Below are positions 18,089-26,149 of a DNA stretch of 64,000 bases, in pieces (positions within the stretch are counted from its first letter, which is position 1; each line of letters begins with the position of its first letter). The notes under the pieces were generated by a model, which had not been told where the DNA came from, searched no databases, and saw only the letters and a list, made by a program, of their open reading frames with translations. Source of the DNA: Schinkia azotoformans LMG 9581 (GTDB taxonomy: Bacteria > Bacillota > Bacilli > Bacillales > Bacillaceae_J); contig NZ_AJLR01000148.1 in assembly GCF_000307855.1 (NCBI RefSeq), positions 89,656 through 153,655 of the forward strand, in the 5' to 3' direction. A program made the position numbers and the translations under genes.

Positions 18089-18639
18089 AATAATCCCTGA
18101 CTTTGCTTCAACTGTAAATATTGAACGGCGTAAACAGTCTTAGCATCATATATTTTATTCTCTTCTATTAATGTCCCGGCCTCATCAAGGGTAACCTCTA
18201 GCAAATCTAGGAATTCATCATCGTCCAAACCCGCGGAATTTTCTAGCTTTTCTAACCGATCTGTATAGTAGACATGAACGATTTCATCTGCAAAACCTGG
18301 TGAAGTATAGAAAGATTGAATATGCTTAATAGAGTCCGACTTATAACCCGTTTCCTCCTCCAATTCACGCCGGGCGCAGTCAAATGGTTTTTCTCCCGGC
18401 TCAAGTTTTCCCGCCGGAATTTCATAAATAATCATATCAAGCGGTTTTCGATATTGGCGAACTAATAGCAGTTTTTTTTCATCTGTTAACGCAATAATCG
18501 CAACAGCTCCGGGGTGCCTTACAATTTCTCGTTTACTTGTATGCCCATTAGGGAGCTCGACCTCATCCAAACTAACCTTAATAATATTACCATTGTAAAT
18601 TTCTGTAGATGATAATGTTTTTTCTCTTAAATGTTCCAT
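18085..18639 (-). CDS. nudF: ADP-ribose pyrophosphatase NudF
   Basis: This 184-residue Nudix hydrolase cleaves ADP-ribose to AMP and ribose 5-phosphate. The Nudix box is complete: GKLEPGEKPFDCARRELEEE then TG (about residues 75-97). ATG 18639 is preferred, because the protein then begins MEHLREKTLSSTEIY and AAGGAG lies about ten bases upstream; an in-frame ATG 23 codons further upstream would add a basic, unconserved extension. It overlaps the EndoQ-like gene downstream. Confidence 0.93.
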   Translation of the reverse strand: MEHLREKTLSSTEIYNGNIIKVSLDEVELPNGHTSKREIVRHPGAVAIIALTDEKKLLLVRQYRKPLDMIIYEIPAGKLEPGEKPFDCARRELEEETGYKSDSIKHIQSFYTSPGFADEIVHVYYTDRLEKLENSAGLDDDEFLDLLEVTLDEAGTLIEENKIYDAKTVYAVQYLQLKQSQGLL

Positions 18640-18710
18640 ATTTTTGCAACTCCTTGTTCTACTTCTCATCAATCTATCATAAAGTCTACCATACCAAAAG
18701 AAAAGCAAAA

Positions 18711-18754
18711 GCGCCCGTTCAGCGCACGACAGGACTGGAGCTAGACCGTGAAAA
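18711..18754. repeat. Short copy of the GTCTAGCTCCAG intergenic repeat
   Basis: Read on the minus strand this begins GTCTAGCTCCAG and ends GGGCGCTTTTGCTTTTC. Those ends match the copies at 24.4, 38.8 and 59.1 kb; the central part is missing. It lies between the divergent nudF and mciZ genes. Confidence 0.7.
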
Positions 18755-18766
18755 GGAGACCTATTT

Positions 18767-18985
18767 ATGAAGATCTATGTTCAAAACAACAGCTTTAAAA
18801 TGGTAGGAAAAGTAAAAGAAATTCGAGCCATGCTAAAAGAATATAGCCAGCATTTTACTTCCGTAAATGAATTGATTGAAAAAAATAATCATACGTATAC
18901 GATCGTTTCTACTTCTACCAATAAGATGCCAAAACGCTCGCAATATTATTTACTGTTTCCTCAAAAAAATAAAAAACTGCCATAA
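18767..18985 (+). CDS. mciZ: MciZ-like mother cell inhibitor of FtsZ, C-terminally extended
   Basis: The first 40 residues resemble the B. subtilis 40-residue MciZ: VGKVKEIRAMLKEYSQHF here against VGKAWEIRAKLKEYGRTF there (from memory). MciZ caps FtsZ filaments in the sporulating mother cell and blocks a second division. It lies next to nudF. The ORF is 72 codons, so about 32 residues follow the known core, including a basic tail ending NKKLP. That tail is encoded over the T-run of the convergent exporter terminator. AAAAGGAG lies eight bases before the ATG. Repeat DNA separates it from nudF, and no clear sigma-E promoter was seen. Confidence 0.8.
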   Translation: MKIYVQNNSFKMVGKVKEIRAMLKEYSQHFTSVNELIEKNNHTYTIVSTSTNKMPKRSQYYLLFPQKNKKLP

Positions 18986-18995
18986 AGACAGTCTT

Positions 18996-20162
18996 TTACT
19001 CAATTTTCTTTTTAAATTTTAATGTTGCCAGTAAACAGATTAGGAAGGCAAAAACGGAAAGAATCACAGTTTCCTGCCATAAGGAGGCAAGTGTACTTTC
19101 TTTTAAGAATATCCCTCGTAATATTTCTAAAAAATAAGTTAACGGGATTATACCTCCAATCCACTGAATGAAAACAGGCATTGTTTCTCGTGGGAACATA
19201 AAGCCTGACAACAAAACACTTGGCAATATAAAGGCAAATGACATTTGCATCGCCTGAAGCTGTGTCTTGGCAACAGTAGAAATCAACATTCCAACGGCCA
19301 ATGTTGTAATCAAAAATAAAAAACTAAGAGCGATCAATAGGGTAATGCTGCCTTTCACCGGCACCCCAAACCAACCGACACCCGTTACTAATACGATTGT
19401 AAAAGAAAATATCCCAATAAAGACATAGGGAAGCAGTTTGCCGAGCATTAATTCTACCGGCCGGATTGGTGTTACAACGAGCTGTTCCATCGTTCCTCTT
19501 TCTTTTTCACGGACGAGGGCAAAAGCGGTTAAAATAGCCGTCACATTTTGCATGATTAAGCCGATAAGAGCTGGGATATTAAAGATCAAACTCTCCATAT
19601 TCGGGTTATATAAAACCCGCGGTAATATTTCGATCGGCTGTTCAATATTACTAAGCCCCCTTTTTTCCATAAGTTGTTCTTGAATCGCCAGTGATTCATG
19701 CTGGGTTAAGAGCTGGGCATTGCTTAAGGCAATTCTTGCAGCATTTGGATCTGTACCATCGATCAACAATTGAACAGAAGTGGTTTCATGCCGATCTAGC
19801 TTGGAACTATAATCCGGTGGAATCACAATCCCTGTCTTGGCTTTGCCATCATCAATTAAAGCTTGGATCTCGTCACCGCTATAGACAATCCAATCTATAT
19901 CAAAATATTGAGTATTAGCAAAGCTTTGAACTAAATCACGGCTTGCTTCACTATTATCCTGGTCCCAAACGACAGTGGGCAGATGGTCAATATCCGTATT
20001 GACCGCGTAGCCAAATAATAAGAGCATCATTAAGGGCATTGCAATCGCAATAGCTAAGCTAGGAGGGTCACGACGAATTTGGATAAACTCTTTTATAAAG
20101 ATCGAACGAAATCTTAAAAATGAAAAAGTAGTATTCAGCTTACGCTCTTTTCTCTCATCCAT
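18996..20162 (-). CDS. ABC-2 type exporter permease (YbhS/YbhR-like)
   Basis: This 388-residue permease has one N-terminal membrane segment, a large extracytoplasmic domain (about residues 50-175) and five further segments in the C-terminal half. The ABC-2 signature region LVREKERGTMEQLVVTPIRP lies near residue 225. It belongs to the YbhR/YhhJ family of drug and ion exporters. I chose ATG 20162, with GGGAAG eight bases upstream and a 6-base overlap with the ATPase stop; an ATG at 20186 has no site. It is third in an HlyD-ATPase-permease operon. The substrate is unknown. Confidence 0.9.
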   Translation of the reverse strand: MDERKERKLNTTFSFLRFRSIFIKEFIQIRRDPPSLAIAIAMPLMMLLLFGYAVNTDIDHLPTVVWDQDNSEASRDLVQSFANTQYFDIDWIVYSGDEIQALIDDGKAKTGIVIPPDYSSKLDRHETTSVQLLIDGTDPNAARIALSNAQLLTQHESLAIQEQLMEKRGLSNIEQPIEILPRVLYNPNMESLIFNIPALIGLIMQNVTAILTAFALVREKERGTMEQLVVTPIRPVELMLGKLLPYVFIGIFSFTIVLVTGVGWFGVPVKGSITLLIALSFLFLITTLAVGMLISTVAKTQLQAMQMSFAFILPSVLLSGFMFPRETMPVFIQWIGGIIPLTYFLEILRGIFLKESTLASLWQETVILSVFAFLICLLATLKFKKKIE

Positions 20163-20904
20163 CGCTTTCACTTCCCGACTCGGCATTCGTCACAAATTGA
20201 ATAAAAACATCCTCTAAATTATCTACGTGATAATGATCTTTGAGCTCTTGTGGTGTACCATTTCCGAGTAATCGCCCAAAAAATATAAAGCTAATATAAT
20301 CACAGGTTTCTGCCTCATCCATATAATGGGTGCTGACTAATATCGTGATTCCTTGTTCTGAAAGCTGATGGATGACATCCCAGAAAATTCGTCTTGAAAC
20401 AGGATCAACTCCCGCGGTTGGTTCATCTAATATCAACACTTCCGGTTCATGGAGCAAGGCACATGATAAAGCCAAGCGCTGCTTCCAACCTCCCGATAAT
20501 TTTCCAGCCAGTTGTTTTTCTCTTCCTGTTAAGCCTGCCATTTCGACTAACTCTTTTTTCCGGTGAAGTGCTTTTGATGGGTCCAGTCCGTAAATACCTG
20601 CATAAAAATCAAGATTTTCAGATACGGTCAGCTCTTCATATAAACTGAACTTTTGCGACATATAGCCAATATGGTGTTTTATTTTTTCAGAATCCTTCCG
20701 GATATCATACCCTAAAACGGTTCCACTTCCAGACGTCGGATCCATCAGGCCACATAGCATTCGAATCGTAGTTGATTTGCCAGAACCATTTGGTCCTAAA
20801 AATCCGTAGATCGACCCCTTCGGAATACTCATTGAAATATTATCAACAGCCACCAAATTCCCGAATTTTTTTGTTAAGTTTTCACATGTAATGGCCATTA
20901 TCAT
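20155..20904 (-). CDS. ABC exporter ATP-binding protein (YbhF-like)
   Basis: The 249-residue ATPase has Walker A in GPNGSGKSTTIRMLCG, the signature LSGGWKQRLALSCALLHEP (Trp rather than Gln after SGG), Walker B VLILDEPTAGVDP and the switch His in STHYMDEAE. Only one nucleotide-binding domain is present; E. coli YbhF has two fused. It overlaps the HlyD stop as ATGA and the permease start by eight bases, so the three subunits are translated together. Confidence 0.93.
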   Translation of the reverse strand: MIMAITCENLTKKFGNLVAVDNISMSIPKGSIYGFLGPNGSGKSTTIRMLCGLMDPTSGSGTVLGYDIRKDSEKIKHHIGYMSQKFSLYEELTVSENLDFYAGIYGLDPSKALHRKKELVEMAGLTGREKQLAGKLSGGWKQRLALSCALLHEPEVLILDEPTAGVDPVSRRIFWDVIHQLSEQGITILVSTHYMDEAETCDYISFIFFGRLLGNGTPQELKDHYHVDNLEDVFIQFVTNAESGSESDG

Positions 20905-22085
20905 TTTCCCGTCTCCTTGTTAAGGAAGCGTATATCGGCCGGCATGCCTGGTTTTAGTTGCTCATATCCTTCTGTCGGCTCGACAATGACTTCAAACACC
21001 ATTTTTGTTCGTTCCTCTGGTGTTTGCACATTTTTAGGAGTAAATTCGGCAGAGCTTGAAATATATGTAATTTTCCCGCTAAAAGCTTTATCCGGGTACG
21101 CATCGACGAAAATTTCAGTTTTGCCGTTAAGCTCTACTTCATTCAATCTCGTTTCAGGAACATAAACCTTAACTTTAAGTTTATTTTGATCCAGCAAAGT
21201 GTACATTTGAAAATTAGCCGTGACAACTTCACCTACTGAAATATTTCTTCTTAAGACGACACCATCGATTGGTGCCATAACGTTTGTTTTATCAAGCTGA
21301 ATTTGAATTTGCTCTTGTTTTGCTTCCGCTTGGTCGAGTTGGCTGGCCAATTTTAAAATTGTATGGTTTGTCGCCCCTTCCTGTTGAAGACTAAGCTGGG
21401 CCTGTTGTAGTTTACTATTAGCTTGCAGTTCTTTAATTTGGTTTTCGTATGTGCTTTGATCTTTTTTGGCCATATCATATAAAGATTCTACTTCCTTAAG
21501 CTTTGCTTTAAGTTGATTTACAGATGATGCAGCCTTATTTACCTGTTCTTCCTGCACTTTTAGTTCGTTTTCGGAAGCCGCTCCATTTTTATATAATTTT
21601 TCAATTTTTATCAATTGGTCTTTATAAAATAATTCTGTTTCTTCTGCGGATTTAAGCTGTGCTTTTATTTGATCGATATTTGCTTTTCTTTGAATTAACA
21701 AATCATTTAATTTTGATAACTGTATATTTACGCTATCAATCTTCACATCATTTTGCTCAAGCAGCGATAATGTTTTTTTAATTTCTTGATTACGAGTACC
21801 CGCTTTTACCTCATCAAGAGCCGCTTTTGCCGCTTGAACACCCGCTTTAGCTTCCTTCATTTGCGCTCTTATTAAGCGGTCATCAATTTGAACCAATGAT
21901 TGTCCTTTTGTTACTGTATCACCCTCATCCGCTAAAAAGGCTTGTACAGGTCCTGTTACTTCAGCTAAAATCGGGATTTCTTCTCCCTCAATTGTACCGG
22001 AATACATCTGTTCCTCATTAGCTGAAAAAGCCGTTATTAAAAAAAATAAAGCTATGATTACAATAATCGAAGGTATTTTTCTCAT
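20901..22085 (-). CDS. HlyD-type periplasmic adaptor/membrane fusion protein of the ABC exporter
   Basis: This 394-residue protein has an N-terminal membrane anchor (about residues 5-22), split lipoyl/barrel-sandwich halves (GPVQAFLADEGDTVTKGQSL and MAPIDGVVLRRNISVGEV), a long coiled coil (about residues 75-255) and a beta-barrel domain. In Gram-positives such proteins link an ABC-2 exporter to the outer face of the membrane. It is the first gene of the three-gene exporter operon. No TetR-like regulator is adjacent, unlike many such operons. Confidence 0.9.
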   Translation of the reverse strand: MRKIPSIIVIIALFFLITAFSANEEQMYSGTIEGEEIPILAEVTGPVQAFLADEGDTVTKGQSLVQIDDRLIRAQMKEAKAGVQAAKAALDEVKAGTRNQEIKKTLSLLEQNDVKIDSVNIQLSKLNDLLIQRKANIDQIKAQLKSAEETELFYKDQLIKIEKLYKNGAASENELKVQEEQVNKAASSVNQLKAKLKEVESLYDMAKKDQSTYENQIKELQANSKLQQAQLSLQQEGATNHTILKLASQLDQAEAKQEQIQIQLDKTNVMAPIDGVVLRRNISVGEVVTANFQMYTLLDQNKLKVKVYVPETRLNEVELNGKTEIFVDAYPDKAFSGKITYISSSAEFTPKNVQTPEERTKMVFEVIVEPTEGYEQLKPGMPADIRFLNKETGK

Positions 22086-22169
22086 TTGTGCAATGCTCCT
22101 TTCAAAAAAAATGCTACCTACCCATATCAGTAGTGTAGCACTTCGTTTTAAAAGGAAACATGATTTTTT

Positions 22170-23360
22170 TTACATATATAATCCAGCTAAAAAAATTCCG
22201 AGCGTTTCTTCATAAATTTCATTAAATTGGGAGAGTGGAAGCGGGTTTACACCGGACCCGAGTTCAACCGTAAAACCTGGCCGACGCCAATCTTGAATAA
22301 ACCAATCTTTATATCCAGCATAACTGTCAACGGTTCGCACTGGTGTATATCCACTTACTCTGGCAAATTCATTGACAATAGTCTCAGCTTCAGGAGGTTC
22401 CAGGTTTTCAAAGCCCCAATAAATAACTTCCCCTTGGGTATGGAAAGCTAATACACGGTTAAAGTTCTTTCTTCGTGTTAATTCTGCCATGGCAATTGAT
22501 TCCGGCTCTGATAATGGTTTTTCTCCTGGAAAATCCCTTGGTGCAGGCGCTTGCTCCCGTCTTTCTTTTTCAATCTCCCATTTGGCCGGAAATTGATCAT
22601 TTAAATCGACACCACGAATATTGGCCTTCCATCCGGAAAAGTTACGGCTACCTCTGTTTATCTCTACAACCCTGCTTCTCCAAGGCTCCTCACTTGGTGG
22701 ACCATTTAACACTAAATTTACACCATCCGGATTCACCATCGGTACAATGGAAAGGGAAACCTGTTGATAATACGGCAACATATATAAACCGCGGATTGGC
22801 GTTTGATTTGTCAAGGCTAATAAGTAATCATTTAAAAACGTCATGACTACAGGAGTTGTAATCCATTCATTCGCATGAAAAGAAGCATTATAATGAACCT
22901 TTTTATTTCCTCCGCCGATGTTGACTTCAGGAATAGCCCGGTTAAGTACTGTACGACCAATGGATGGGATGGTGATAAAAGGATAAATGCTCTTCAAGCG
23001 AACTAGATTTTCCATCATTAAATCATAACTGTAATTTTGCCGCCCTTCGACAACCCGCCAAATAATTCGTAATGGCACTCTTACCGTTTGACCAATCCGA
23101 AGTGCCCCGGGGTTTATATTCGGATTGACTAAAAGTAGGCTTTCTAATGATAAATTTCGTCTTTGGGCAATCGCCCATAATGTATCTCCAGCTCTTATTT
23201 GATAATTTGTAACGACAAATCCGGGAATTTTTATCGTTTGACCAATGTGAAGTTGATTAGCAGGAATTTCACGGTTGGAATCAAGAATAAGTTGGAGAGG
23301 TAGCTGGAACAATTGACTGTATTTCCAATAGGAGTCACCTTGTCTTACAACTATGTCCAT
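22170..23360 (-). CDS. LysM-M14 peptidase, gamma-D-glutamyl-L-diamino acid endopeptidase I (YqgT-like)
   Basis: This 396-residue protein has two N-terminal LysM repeats (residues about 2-47 and 52-97) that bind peptidoglycan, then an M14 carboxypeptidase-like domain. Zn ligands are in SFHANEW (His-x-x-Glu) and AFHTQGE, and the catalytic Glu is in FTVELGSG. This is the layout of Lysinibacillus ENP1 and B. subtilis YqgT, which cut the gamma-D-Glu-diaminopimelate bond. There is no signal peptide, so a role in the mother cell or spore coat is possible. ATG 23360 follows GAGAGGGTG. Confidence 0.9.
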   Translation of the reverse strand: MDIVVRQGDSYWKYSQLFQLPLQLILDSNREIPANQLHIGQTIKIPGFVVTNYQIRAGDTLWAIAQRRNLSLESLLLVNPNINPGALRIGQTVRVPLRIIWRVVEGRQNYSYDLMMENLVRLKSIYPFITIPSIGRTVLNRAIPEVNIGGGNKKVHYNASFHANEWITTPVVMTFLNDYLLALTNQTPIRGLYMLPYYQQVSLSIVPMVNPDGVNLVLNGPPSEEPWRSRVVEINRGSRNFSGWKANIRGVDLNDQFPAKWEIEKERREQAPAPRDFPGEKPLSEPESIAMAELTRRKNFNRVLAFHTQGEVIYWGFENLEPPEAETIVNEFARVSGYTPVRTVDSYAGYKDWFIQDWRRPGFTVELGSGVNPLPLSQFNEIYEETLGIFLAGLYM

Positions 23361-23537
23361 CAAAAACACACCCTCTCATTTTTAAATAATCATTCAATAT
23401 ACATTTCTATGAGTGTTTCTAAGACAATATTCGAAAACTATCTTTTAATGGTTTTAAAAAAAATTTACTGGACATAATAAGAAGGCAAGTGTATTTTTGC
23501 ACTTTTTATTTCTTACAATTTAGGAGGCAACAAAAAA

Positions 23538-23738
23538 ATGGAACATGGTAAAGTAAAATGGTTTAACAGTGAGAAAGGCTTCGGATTTATAGAACGTGAA
23601 GGTGGCGAGGATGTATTCGTTCACTTTTCTGCTATACAGGGAGAAGGCTTTAAAACATTGGATGAAGGTCAAGAAGTAACCTTCGAAATTGAAAATGGAC
23701 AGCGCGGTCCGCAAGCAACAAATGTTCAAAAAGTCTAA
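23538..23738 (+). CDS. cspD: Cold shock protein, CspD/CspB type
   Basis: This 66-residue OB-fold single-stranded nucleic acid-binding protein has RNP1 KGFGFIE and RNP2 VFVHF. It is a general RNA chaperone. The ribosome-binding site AGGAGG lies upstream, with an AT-rich leader. A strong terminator follows. Which paralogue (CspB, C or D) is a guess from residues such as [14 protein letters not shown]. Confidence 0.93.
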   Translation: MEHGKVKWFNSEKGFGFIEREGGEDVFVHFSAIQGEGFKTLDEGQEVTFEIENGQRGPQATNVQKV

Positions 23739-23743
23739 GATAA

Positions 23744-23774
23744 ATGGCTGTCTTTTGGGACAGCTTTTTTTTAT
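23744..23774 (+). terminator. Terminator of the cold shock gene
   Basis: GGCTGTC and GACAGC arms around a TTTTGG-like loop are followed by eight T. Confidence 0.85.
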
Positions 23775-23868
23775 GAAAGAATAGGACTTTTTATTTTACA
23801 TTAAAAATTATTTAATTTAAAATACTAATTAATAACAATTATAAATTACCAAAAGGAGGAATTTGAAT

Positions 23869-24429
23869 ATGTATGATATTATTGTTGTCGGAGCAGGACC
23901 TGCTGGAGGTAGTGCAGCATTATTTGCAGCAAAATCAGGCAAAAAAACATTAATTATTGATAATGACAAAAGTATTACTAAACGTGCTTGGATGGAAAAC
24001 CACTATGGTGTAAAGGAAATTTCAGGACCAGATCTTGTGGAGGTTGGAAAACAACAGGCAGCTAAATTTGGTGCTGAAATTATCACTGATACCGTTGTAA
24101 ACATTGTGAAATCTGATTCTGGTGTAACTGTAGAAACAGAAAATCAAAAATATGAAGGTACACATGTAATCTTAGCAACCGGTATGCTTGTAGATGTTGC
24201 TGAAAAATCCGGCATCAAGACTGTTCCCGGTACAGAGCCACGTGTTAAATCTATAATTGAAGTCGATGCACAAGGTAAAACAAATGTGGACGGTGTTTGG
24301 GCTGCTGGTACGGTTGCGGGCGTGAGCATGCACACAATCATCACTGCTGGTGACGGTGCTAAAGTTGCCATCAACATTATTAGTGAATTAAACGGTGAGC
24401 GCTACGTTGACCACGATATTCTTAAATAG
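23869..24429 (+). CDS. Small FAD-binding oxidoreductase, thioredoxin reductase-like half protein
   Basis: This 186-residue protein has the N-terminal dinucleotide fold GAGPAGGSAALFAAKSGK, a central ATGML segment and the C-terminal FAD motif in GVWAAGTVAGVS. Thioredoxin reductases are about 310 residues; here the NAD(P)H-binding insertion and the redox CxxC are absent, so only the FAD domain remains. It starts and ends cleanly, with AAAAGGAGGAATTTG before ATG 23869, so it looks like a real short family rather than a broken gene. The electron donor and substrate are unknown. Confidence 0.82.
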   Translation: MYDIIVVGAGPAGGSAALFAAKSGKKTLIIDNDKSITKRAWMENHYGVKEISGPDLVEVGKQQAAKFGAEIITDTVVNIVKSDSGVTVETENQKYEGTHVILATGMLVDVAEKSGIKTVPGTEPRVKSIIEVDAQGKTNVDGVWAAGTVAGVSMHTIITAGDGAKVAINIISELNGERYVDHDILK

Positions 24430-24493
24430 AAAAGCGGAAGTGCCCGTTTAGAGAAGTTTACGAGTCGCTGGGCGCTGAAGCTAGACATCTAGA
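24428..24493. repeat. GTCTAGCTTCAGCGCC repeat copy directly after the oxidoreductase stop
   Basis: AGAAAAGCGGAAGTGCCCG at the left and GGGCGCTGAAGCTAGAC at the right are the two conserved ends of the intergenic repeat. The TAG stop of the flavoprotein gene overlaps the left end (TAGAAAAGCGG). The inner inverted parts could form a hairpin. Confidence 0.75.
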
Positions 24494-24495
24494 AA

Positions 24496-24526
24496 TAAAA
24501 AAGACGGGGCTCCCGTCTTTTTTATT
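24496..24526. terminator. Bidirectional terminator between the flavoprotein and YqkE genes
   Basis: AAAAAAGACGGG and CCCGTCTTTTTT flank a three-base loop and serve both convergent genes. Confidence 0.88.
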
Positions 24527-24782
24527 TAAACTTTTTCCAATCTAGGTTACTTTCATTAAAAAGATCTTCAAACGACTTATTTTTTTCGCGTTGTTTCCGC
24601 TCTAGCCGTTTTTGCTCTTCCTCTAATTCTTGCTGTTTCTTTGCTTCCATTTTTAATTCTGATTGTTTTTCTTTTAACTTCGCAAATACATTTTGATCTA
24701 AATGATCAAGTATACTAATCTTATCTTGTTGTTCATTTTTTTGATTTTTTTGCTTTTGATTTTGCACTTTCTTTTTTGCCAT
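24522..24782 (-). CDS. yqkE: YqkE-like charged protein (DUF3886)
   Basis: This 86-residue, very hydrophilic protein has Lys/Gln/Glu-rich heptad-like stretches (residues about 35-70), a likely helix or coiled coil, and the conserved end SFEDLFNESNLDWKKFK. It resembles B. subtilis YqkE. Its function is unknown. ATG 24782 is chosen because AGAGGTGAT precedes it; an ATG three codons earlier lies inside that site. Confidence 0.82.
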   Translation of the reverse strand: MAKKKVQNQKQKNQKNEQQDKISILDHLDQNVFAKLKEKQSELKMEAKKQQELEEEQKRLERKQREKNKSFEDLFNESNLDWKKFK

Positions 24783-24824
24783 GATTATCACCTCTAGGAC
24801 AAATTATATCATGGCTTAAGCAGA

Positions 24825-26015
24825 TTATTCTACATTCTCAATGATTGTAGCTACACCTTGGCCGCCGCCGATGCATAATGTTGCTAAGCCGTAACGGTCG
24901 CCGCGGCGCTTTAATTCATGAATTAAACTTACTAGAATTCGTGCACCGCTTGCTCCGATTGGGTGTCCAAGAGCAATTGCTCCACCATTTACATTTAAGA
25001 TATCTTTGTTAAATTGAAGCTCACGGTCAACAGCAAGTGATTGTGCAGCAAACGCTTCATTAGCTTCAATTAAGTTAATGTCGCCTAATCCAAGACCTGT
25101 CTTCTCAAGCACTTTTTTAACAGCTTGTACTGGTCCAATTCCCATAATGCTTGGGTCTACACCAGCACTTGCATTACCGCGGATGACTACAAGCGGCTTA
25201 ATACCAAGGCTTTCAGCTTTTTCACGGCACATTAATACAAATGCAGCTGCCCCGTCATTAATACCTGATGCGTTTCCAGCAGTAACTGATCCATCTTTTT
25301 TGAAAGCTGGACGAAGTTTCCCTAATTTTTCAGCTGTTGTACCAGCTTTTACATATTCGTCTGTGTCAAAAATAACAGGCTCACCTTTACGTTGTGGAAT
25401 TTCAACTGGTACGATCTCGTCTTTAAATTTTCCTGCTTCAATCGCTGCTGCAGCTCTTTGTTGGCTTCTTGCAGAGAATTCATCTTGTTCTTCACGAGTG
25501 ATTCCATATTTTTCACATAGGTTTTCAGCAGTCACACCCATATGGTAATCATTAAATGCACACCATAATCCGTCATTGATCATGCTGTCGACAACTTTTT
25601 GATCGCCCATGCGGTAGCCATCACGGGCATTCTTTAATAAATACGGTGCTTGACTCATATTTTCGAATCCACCAGCGACAACAATATCAGCGTCGCCAAC
25701 CATAATTGCTTGTGTAGCTAAGTGAACAGCTTTTAATCCTGAGCCGCATACTTTGTTAATTGTCATTGCTGCTGTTTCTTGCGGTAATTCAGCAAAAATC
25801 GAAGCTTGTCTCGCTGGATTTTGTCCTAAGCCCGCTTGCAGAACATTTCCCATAATGACCTCATCGACTTGATCAGCTTGTACATCTGCACGCTTTAACG
25901 CCTCTTTAATTACGATTGCTCCAAGCTTAGGAGCAGAAATATCCTTCAAGCTTCCCGCAAAACTGCCAATTCCTGTTCTTACTGCACTTACAATTACAAC
26001 GTCTTTTAATGTCAA
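24825..26015 (-). CDS. Acetyl-CoA C-acetyltransferase (thiolase)
   Basis: This 396-residue thiolase has the nucleophile Cys in [14 protein letters not shown] (near residue 88), the motif [20 protein letters not shown] with catalytic His, and the second Cys in [11 protein letters not shown]. It condenses two acetyl-CoA to acetoacetyl-CoA or runs thiolysis. The start is TTG 26015, with AAGGGGG eight bases upstream; the longer reading from 26063 would add unconserved residues. The SDR genes at 28.8 and 29.8 kb could supply an acetoacetyl-CoA reductase, but they are not in one operon. Confidence 0.93.
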   Translation of the reverse strand: MTLKDVVIVSAVRTGIGSFAGSLKDISAPKLGAIVIKEALKRADVQADQVDEVIMGNVLQAGLGQNPARQASIFAELPQETAAMTINKVCGSGLKAVHLATQAIMVGDADIVVAGGFENMSQAPYLLKNARDGYRMGDQKVVDSMINDGLWCAFNDYHMGVTAENLCEKYGITREEQDEFSARSQQRAAAAIEAGKFKDEIVPVEIPQRKGEPVIFDTDEYVKAGTTAEKLGKLRPAFKKDGSVTAGNASGINDGAAAFVLMCREKAESLGIKPLVVIRGNASAGVDPSIMGIGPVQAVKKVLEKTGLGLGDINLIEANEAFAAQSLAVDRELQFNKDILNVNGGAIALGHPIGASGARILVSLIHELKRRGDRYGLATLCIGGGQGVATIIENVE

Positions 26016-26149
26016 CCTAATTTCCCCCTTGTCCTTAGTACATCTTATGTATGTACATCTCATCTATAATTTTCGCAATCAGGGGGATATTCTCCTTTTT
26101 TTTAAAAAGAATTTCTTTCGCAAAATTCCAACAATTATCGTCACTTTTT

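Noticed and set aside
25078..25548. 156-codon plus-strand ORF opposite the thiolase gene
   Set aside because: It is antisense to a confident thiolase, with no ribosome-binding site.
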